From positions 13,005,675 through 13,069,674 of the forward strand of contig NC_087076.1 in NCBI RefSeq assembly GCF_026151205.1: a DNA stretch of 64,000 nucleotides. The letters run 5' to 3'. The position numbers were made by a program, and so were the translations under genes. The DNA is from Bolinopsis microptera (taxonomy: Eukaryota > Ctenophora > Tentaculata > Lobata > Bolinopsidae). Shown in pieces: positions 51,970 to 61,300 of this stretch (its first letter is position 1; every line of letters starts with the position of its first letter). The notes under the pieces were generated by a model. It was not told the DNA's origin, ran no database searches, and was given only the letters and a program-made list of their open reading frames with translations.

Positions 51970-52394
51970 GATGCACCAGTATTTAAATGAAATCGGTTTT
52001 TTTTTAAGTTAGTTTTTGCATTAAATGCGGATCATTGCTTAAGTTGTGATAAATTCAACGAACTCAACAGCAATTATTTTATTTATACAGAGACTTAGGC
52101 ATTTTTTGCTTGTGTGAGTCAGACTATGATTAGATTTTTGACTATTTGATTTTACCCAACGTGAGCTTCTAATTTCTTACCTTTTTAATTATATTTCAGT
52201 AATTTCAGCAAAACGTCATCTCAGTTAATGATAATATTTTTTAAAATTTACTTAATAACCTCACTGTACAATTATAGGTAATGTACGTTTCGAAACTATA
52301 ACCCAGAACCCTTGATAGCATGTGATATTCCGGTGTCCCTTAACACGTGATAAAGAATATTGCACGTGTAGATTAGTGCGCGGCGCGAAGCAAC

Positions 52395-55300
52395 ATGCAC
52401 GTGCTGCTACCAGAACACACGGTTGACAAGGTGACTGACGAGTTAGGCGTCTCTCTCGCTGACATGACCTGTGTTGAGAGACTTTGTGAAGACGCTACCT
52501 TCAACCTCAATAAACTCGTCAGGTAACTGACTATAAACTATATTTAGAAATAGAAATTCCTGGGCTACATTTATGATCAGTGTTTATAAATGTCACTCAG
52601 GAATTTCAGCAAACTAGACTTTTCGCATGATATTATGTCTCATGTTGTGTGTATATAACTTTGATCTCCTAAGTTAGAGATCTCTGCAAAACAAAAGCAA
52701 CATTAAAGATATTATATATTCTATACATTGCAGCACGGCACGAACATTACAGCGAGTAGAGCACAGTCCCGACCTATTAAAGAGACACCTTGTTGAGGCT
52801 GCTGAGCTGCTGAACATGCCTCTATCTCCATCCATTGCTGAGGTTAGTACCATGATGTCGGGGGGCCAGGGGGGGGGGGGGGCACTCTGGTGCTCAACTT
52901 TGATATAACAATTTGAATTGAAATCTCTGCCTGATTCTTAATCAATGTATAACTTATGACTAATGACTATGGCGGTATAGACTATGAACAGAAGCAGATG
53001 AATTATTCTAATAGGGCCATTAAAAAACATACGAACCATCATCATTCGAAAATTACCCATACCTTTCGACAAAATATAACTACCTTGATAGTTTGTCACG
53101 TGACCACATAATATGGTCACATGACATAACAACCACCAACTAACTCTGAACAGATGGAACTAGACCTAAACACCACCTCCTCCCACGAGACCCTCTACTT
53201 CAGACCTACTTCAGAGGTGGATCTCTACGATTTAACTCACGGGGTCACCACAGAGCGGACCTCACCTCCTCTAGCTCTGGAGGTCACTTTAACGTCAGAA
53301 CACAGTCCTCTGGAGACTAAATCTGGAGACCCTAGGTCTCTCCCACCTACTGTATACAGGTTTGATATAAATAATGTATTTGCTGTGCAAGGATCGTTAT
53401 TTTTAACGATTTATAACGATGAGGATGTAGTCTAATAAAAAGTCAAAACACTTAATTTGATACAAATTTACAAGCAAAAATTCGGTAATTTTAGTCAGAA
53501 AAAAAGAACAATACACATAATAAACTAAAACATCAAGTCCGCTAAGTTCACCCAATCAAGTAATCATCACCCTAAATACCAGAAGAGCTGGGCTAAAAGC
53601 GGCTGTAGTTTAGGATAAGAGAATGTAGGAGGTCGTGTTAAGAATGTCTCCAAAATCCCCCCTAATCATCACCCCAAATACCAGAAGAGCTGGGCTAAAA
53701 GCGGCTGCAGTTTAGGATAAGAGAATGTAGGAGGTCGTGTTAAGAATGTCTCCACAATCCCTCCAGCACACTCCCCCTTATCACCTACCATCCAGTCAGG
53801 GAGGGTGAACAACGGCATCTTATCCCCTCCAGCTAACTCACCCAGCCGCCCCACTGTCAGTGTTACTGCTGACTTCTTCTCCCTCAGCTCCTGTTGGAGG
53901 CTGTAGAAGAAGCCGTTAAGAGCGTGTTTGGTGGCGGACAACACAGCTAAACCAGCTTTAGGGACTACTGATAAGGTGGAGGAGGCTACAAATATGTGCC
54001 CTTTACTTTTCTCTAAATGAGGCAAAGCCGAGAGAGCTAGCTCTATGGGACTCAACACGTTTACACTGAAGGTTCTCTCCACAAACTCAGGACTTTGGCC
54101 GTGTCTTGTCTTAACCAGGTACCCTCTAGCAATCTCTGCTTGATTAAGAACCAGGTAGTCAAGTCCCCCAAGCTTCTCAATTGTTTTCTCAATGATAGTA
54201 TGCGCGTCCTCCAAGTTACTGTAATCATAAGACAGCAGCTCCACCTGAGGGCTCCCTAAGCTCACCACCTCATCCCTCACCCTCACCAGACTGCTCCACG
54301 TGTACGCGCTGATCTGGGTCTGACTCTGGGGACTGTTGTTCTTCCCCTCCTTGTTGTACACGTTCTGTTTGTTCGTCAGGGACTCGGACCTGCCCGTCCT
54401 GGTGACTAGCATTAGTTTGACGTGGTGGGGCGCGAGTTGACGTGCTAGTTCTGCTCCGAGACCCGCACTGGCGTCACATATCAGGACTGTTTTGTTGGCG
54501 AGGAGAGTGGTGTCAGGGGAGTGGGAGGAGAGGGGATTGAGCCAGTAGTAGCACACTGCTGCACCCACCAACACTAATAACCAGCCGTATCTCATCCTGC
54601 TGAATGTTAATGTAAAAGTTATGTATAATTACTTTATAGTTACTGATATTACTGTTTAGAGTAAAGCGTAAAAGATACGAGAACTTGTGTAGATTTTAGA
54701 GCGATAGTTTCTTAATAGAATGGTTAAACATGACGTATCTATTGTATATAGTTGAAAGTAAAACAAAATTTTAATCAGTAATGGTGATGTCATAAATTAT
54801 TTGTAAAAGGAAGACAACATTTTGAATTATGTAATATAATTTTCGTTGAGAAGCTGCTGCCAAAAACTAAATATAGCAGAGCAACCCACCCAGATAACTA
54901 GCACATGGTCACGTGCGAGCTAATTAACTTGAAAAGAATGACCACATAAATCTCGCAAAGTTGGGCTGCAGTATTGGATAAGTAAAGGTTCTAGGTTTAG
55001 TTATCATGGAGTCCATGATGCCTTTGGCACATTCACTGATGCCTCCCATCATCGACTCTCCCACATCCATCACAGCCTTCAGCTCAAGACTCTTCATGAC
55101 CCCCAGAGACCCCACAGTCAGCGACACCCCCGACCCTCGTGTCCTCAGTTCCTCTTGTAACGTGTAGAAGAACCCGTTTAGAGCGTGTTTTGTGGAGGAG
55201 AAAACAGAGAGACCAGATTGGGGGACCTCACCCAGCACTGAGGAAGTTACAAACATGTGCCCTGATGTCTTCTCTAGGTGCGGCAGTGCTTTCAGGGCTA

Positions 55301-58300
55301 TCTCCATGTAACTGTACACGTTCACGGTGAATGTACGGAGCAGGAAATCAACGTCCTGGAGTTTCAGAGACTTCATGAAGAAGCCCCTGGGGATGTCAGC
55401 GTGGTTTAGTACCACATAGTCCAGGCCCCCAAGCAGATGTATAGCTGCATCCACTACCACCTGCGCGCTGCTAACATTACCAAAATCTAGAGGGAATATG
55501 TCAACCTGGGGGCTGCCCATCTTCAGTGCGGTATCTTTTATCTCCTGAGCTTTAGTGTCGGTCCGGGCCATCATAAGGGGCTGTATAATCTGTATAACAT
55601 CGTCCGTCAGCTCAAACGTTCTCTGGAGGTTGAGGAGTGTTTTCTGTCTGCCGTCAGCTCTGTAGAAGATAACAAGTTTAGCACCTTGTTCTGCTAACTG
55701 ATACGCTAGCTGCTCACCTACCTCGTACCCTATCCCACATAGCAGCACTCTCTTGTTGGAGAGGTGGGTCTTGTAGGAGGAGGAGGAGGGAGAGGAGAGG
55801 TGGTGGTAGAGTGGGACTGTAACCAGGGTAACCAGGAGGAGGAGGAGACTTGCCATGTGGGCTGGTTTGGGTACACTCGCCATTATAACGCTGGCAACAG
55901 TGGTACAAATATAAACTACGAAACGGGAATAATGTATCGATTACAATAAGACAGAGGCTGGATGAGATAAGATCTGTTAAAATACTCAGCTGGGTATTGG
56001 GTAACTGTGCGAAGATAAGGGTATTCTCAGAACAAGCAGTGTATCCCAGTAATTATCTTCAAACTAAATTAAGATAAGAAACTGGTCAGTTGAAGCGACT
56101 TTTGTTTCCTTGCTTTTTAGTAGCCACGTGTATATAACACGTATATTACACGTGTGTATATTATTATATAGAAAAGTGTGTGAATGTTCTCGTAACAAGA
56201 CCGGGCCTAAACTTCCGTGATTTTATTGGCCCTTTATTTCACCAAGCAAACGGCCGGTCAATGTAGCGCACTCTAGTTCGACAGAGTCGAACTTTAGGGT
56301 TTGTCGAACTAGAGTACGTGTCGAACTAGAGTACGTGTCGAACTAAACTACATGTCGAACTAGAGTACATGTCGAACTAGAGTACGTGTACAAGGCCTCA
56401 ATATTTTCCCACTGCAGGTACCTCACAACCCTGTGTTCCCACATATCCTCCAAAGATAATGACCTAAGAGAAGAGGCGCTCTCAGAGATCAGATCCAGCA
56501 AGAGACTCAGTCTGGTGCTCCCTTATCTCCTCCAGTTCATAGACCTCAGACTCAGGGATAACGTTCTGCTCTCAGGCAATATTATACAGGTTTGTAGGGG
56601 GGGGGGGGGCAGTGAGACGAGGGGGCAGTGGGACGAGGGGGGGGGCAGTGAGAAGAGGGGGGACAGTGGGGGCTGGGGCGAGGGGGCAGTGGGACGAGGG
56701 GGGGGGCAGTGGGACGAGGGGTTATTCGTTTATTTTCTGGGTAAGTCAAATACAGTCCGCGGAATTAATAAATTAATTGCTAATTCCAACAATCATATCT
56801 CCAAATCCATTGTAATAAATGTGATCTGTCTCCAGCTGCTGATAGCGTACAAGTGTATTCTGATGAATGATATAATCTACCTGGACCCCTTTATTCCCAC
56901 TCTGCTGGACGAGTGTTACTCTATGTGTTGTGACTGGACAGATAGCAGAGAGTCTGCTAGCAATACTACAGGTACAATTATAGGGATACTGCAGGTACAA
57001 TTATAGGAATACTACAGGTACAATTGTAGGAATACTACAGGTACAGTTATAGGAATACTACAGGTACAATTGTAGGAATACTACAGGTACAGTTATAGAA
57101 ATACTACAGGTACAAATATAGGAATACTACAGGTACAATTGTAGGAATACTACAGGTACAATTATAGCAATACTACAGGTACAATTATAGGGACACTACA
57201 GGTACAATTATAGGGATTTACTGTTTTCTTTATTCAATTTTGTTTCAGTTCTTGTATGGACTTCGACATATTGATGATGGTTATATCATCTTGGTTTTTG
57301 TGCACCATTTCATTGCGACATCCGTAACAATTTCGTCCCGTTAAAAAAAAGAAAAAAAAGTTTTAATTAAAAAGAGTTTAAATATACAACATGCCAAAAC
57401 CAACACGGTGCCCCTTCGAAATCTTTCTATTCACATTGCGAGAGCCCTCCCGTACCGTTTTAATATCTAGGCTGTATTCTCCAGGAATAATAGAGCACAG
57501 CTCGGACGTGACCGCCTACATAATCCTGCGGTTCGAGGACCGCAACACGCGGTACTACGAGAAATACACGCGGTTTTGTGCAGAGACTATTGAGAGTGAT
57601 GAGCTATCTCTCAGTGCCCTTGGCAGTCTTACATTGCTTTCCAAGGTGAGCGCTCAGCATTGCAGGTATTTTGTTCGCGTTGATTTACAAGTGGTAATAA
57701 TTGTTCTAATTTCTTACTTGTTCAGCTAATTTACTAAGTGACTTGTTCTAACTTCATACTTTTTCAGTTAGGACCACAGAGTGTAAACGAGAAGATAATC
57801 CCCCTCATATTTGGGATATACCGTGACATATTCAACGAATCAGAGAACTTTACCGTGGATCACACGGCTATACACATCAGGAGAACCCTCAAACTTTCTC
57901 TCTTCTCTTTTTACAACGTGAGTTCTTCTCTTTTTACAACGTGAGTTTTTCTCTTTTTACAACGTGAGTTCTTCTCTTTTTACAACGTGAGTTTTTCTCT
58001 TTTTACAACGTGAGCTTTTCTCTTTTTACAACGTGAGTTTTTCTCTTTTTACAACGTGAGTTTTTCTCTTTTTACAACGTGAATTTTTCTCTTTTTACAA
58101 CGTGAGCTTTTCTCTTTTTACAACGTGAGTTTTTCTCTTTTTACAACGTGAGTTTTTCTCTTTTTACAACGTGAGCTTTTCTCTTTTTACAACGTGAGTT
58201 TTTTTCTTTTTACAACGTGAATTTTTCTCTTTTTACAACGTGAGTTTTTCTCTTTTTACAACGTGAGTTTTTAGCTTTTTACAACGTGAGTTTTTCTCTT

Positions 58301-61300
58301 TTTACAACGTGAGTTTTTCTCTTTTTACAACGTGAATTTTTCTCTCTTTTCAACGTGAGTTTTTCTCTTTTTACAACGTGAGTTTTTAGCTTTTTACAAC
58401 GTGAGTTTTTCTCTTTTTACAACGTGAGTTTTTCTCTTGTTAATTGCGTCCTGTTTGATTTTATATAGAAAATCGATGGATTTAGGTACTCTCAGGTTGG
58501 ATTCATTTACCAGCGTAGAGTATAGTATACCTTGTTGGACTTTATTTGAACGGACATTAATTGGACGACGGAGGCCTTACCGTTTAAAATTACGTCCGTT
58601 CACGCAATGTCCGGTCAAATAAAGTCCGACCAAGGTATTTCACAAATAATTTACAAGTAAAGGTTATAATGCCTTACATTGAGTAGGTATAATTAATGTA
58701 GAATTATCCTCATACAAGGTCTTACGATCAGATGGGCGGGAAAAAATGGGCACCAAAAATAAATGATCGGGGCTAGCTGAGCTGGTGATGAGCATAATTG
58801 AGGCAGAGTATTGTTTAGAGTAACAGATTCCAATTTCGAACACATTGTCCACATTCAACACGTTGTGTGTAAAGCTGCAGGGTGTAAGAATTATCGGCGT
58901 GTTTCATCGCCGGATCGCGTGACACTAACGCGTGACACTAACAACTTAGCTAAAGTGACTAAATTCCAATCTATTGAGGGATCCAGCTTGACAAATTTCT
59001 CATCCGCCAAGATTCATCCCTCCCTTTTTTCAAATATCAATTTAAAATTCACTTGCCAGTTACATGAGTTACATGTTGCTTCTGATTACTAGCTCACCTT
59101 GATTCAGTGTCGAACTTGCGGGTCCCTTTCATGTCTATATCTTATGATTAATATTCGTACGAGGTATGCACTATACGGAACGATCTTGAAAATTACAAAT
59201 CGGATCAGGATCCTCAATCTGGCTAATTCAATTCTGTTGTATTGCTGTTTGTGGGTGACTCGTAGGACCGACGTTCCCTTTTTAAATGTATCCAGTAACG
59301 TGACACTACCATCTGGCGTTCATACTAAATGTTCTTATGTCTGACAAAAGAAATTTTGTGGCGTACCTACAGCTTTTTGGCGTACCTACAGCTTTTTGGC
59401 GCCCCCTGAAGCAGCTTTTTGTACGCCCAAATATTTTTTGCACGTCGACCGATCGTCAAGTTAGCCGGGATACATTTTGCTGCTAAATCGGACACTATTT
59501 CGTAGAAAAGATCTACAATTGGGTGTCTGCAGAGCCCTTTGTTAATGGTACGCTCTGTAGCTGCCCCTATATTGTTGCACACGTTAACAGTAACACGTAC
59601 AGAGCAGATTGTCTGGTGTAAAGTAGCTTACTCGTTTTGGAATATCGATTATTGAACTGACCTGGCTTTGATTAGATTTCTTGCTACAATTCGATTTCCA
59701 TTAATGTTTTTCAGGTTAATGTTACCAAGTGATTTTTTTGCTTATCCACTGCACTGCTGGAGTGCTCTAATTTATCGTATTTGAAAAAATTTACTTCAAC
59801 TCCTGAATTTTGCTCTATACTTGATTATTAGCAATATTTTCTATATAAATTGTAATGCAGTGCACTTGGCACATAATCACAATTATGCTTTATAAGGGTT
59901 ATCCTTTTTGGATATTTTTGGCCCCATTATCATTCAGGTGCCATGAATGATATATCGTTATTACAAGATCTAACGCGCATAAAATGAGACATTACAGGAG
60001 TATGTTAATATAGTATCATCAGATTCAGATGCAAAATATAAAGCTGTTTTAGCCGGATGCTGATATAATATCAAAGCTGGAGTGCTTATGCAATGTCAGA
60101 GAGATGAACACATCATTTCAAGTGGAATACAACAAATTTTATAAGTTTTAATAATGTAAGTTTCAAGCATTTCTTACATTATAGAAATTCTCTCAACAAT
60201 GAGTTGATAAACCCTCGTGCGGTGTTTATTGTGCCGCTTTCTAGATATTCATTCAGCCCCGTGTTTATTGAAGCTGCCATCTGGTCATGGTATGTGTTTT
60301 GTGTAGTGCGTGGTCTCCAGACTCAATTATTATGCAGTTAAGTTACAGATTGAATATCTGTTTTACTCAGCAACATTGCTTGTATAATTTACATTATTAC
60401 AGTTTTGATCAAGATAATTAGTTTTCATCTGTGTCATGTTATTTTGATGTAGAGAAACCGTAAGAGCTTCATATTTCACTAGTTCAGTATATAATGCTGC
60501 TTGTTGCTACTACTTTGAGTCTAACAGCTCGAATACTTAACAGGTTTTCAAGTGTCTCGAATCGATAATGTTATATATGAACATGTAATAAACAGTAACA
60601 AACTAAGCAAACGATGAACTTTACCAATATTGAATGTTAGCATGCTTCATACACGATTTGTTGAGAAATTCCTAAAACAACATCCTTTAGAAAATTGTAA
60701 TGAACGGAACTGAAGGTGACCATGAAGAGCTGGCACCTAAAAGTAAGGAGGACTCTGAACCTATCCAGAACGGAACCAATGAAGCAGGAGAAGAACCACT
60801 CACAATAGACGATGCGCTGGACAAGATCTACAAAAGTGTTAACATAAAACTACTGCTAGTGTTCTTTACTTCTGTAGGAACTGCCACCCAGACCCCCATG
60901 CAGATCTACGTGGTTATCTTCGCTGGGTTCATCCCTTACACCGAGTGGTCATGTCTCTCCGAAAAGTGTCTGAACCTGCTGGAGAACAGTAACAGCACAG
61001 AAGAGTTCTACACTTCCAAGACAATGTGCGGTTATGGTCTGGTGGCTAGAACGGACTTTGAGTGGACGAGCGAGAGGACCAGTTTCTCGATGGACTGGGA
61101 TATCTACTGTGACACTGAAGCTAAGTTCTCAACCATATCAAGCTTCTTTTTCATAGGTGCAACTGTGGGACTGCTCGTGTCCACTGCTATATTCGACAGG
61201 TTTGGTAGGAAAAACGGAGCAATTGCAGGTAATCTGATCGGAGCTACAGCCACACTGATTGGAACATGGGTGCCTTCCATTGAGATAATGCTGGTTGTCA

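Larger units (their letters stand above)
58438..60699. other. Intronic or intergenic stretch before the SLC22 gene
   Basis: It contains a small MITE (58530–58635) and a decayed hAT-like relic (59350–59570). The rest is AT-rich without a recognisable gene; the short reading frames at 58811–59344 show no family signature. Confidence 0.55.

Noticed and set aside
57391-57484. Reading frame upstream of TAF6L exon 6 as coding
   Set aside because: TAF6L similarity starts only at IIEHSSDV, where TTCTCCAG gives the correct phase; the preceding part resembles a dispersed repeat also seen near 49190.
57903-58437. Tandem arrays as CRISPR
   Set aside because: Units are contiguous without unique spacers and the genome is eukaryotic.
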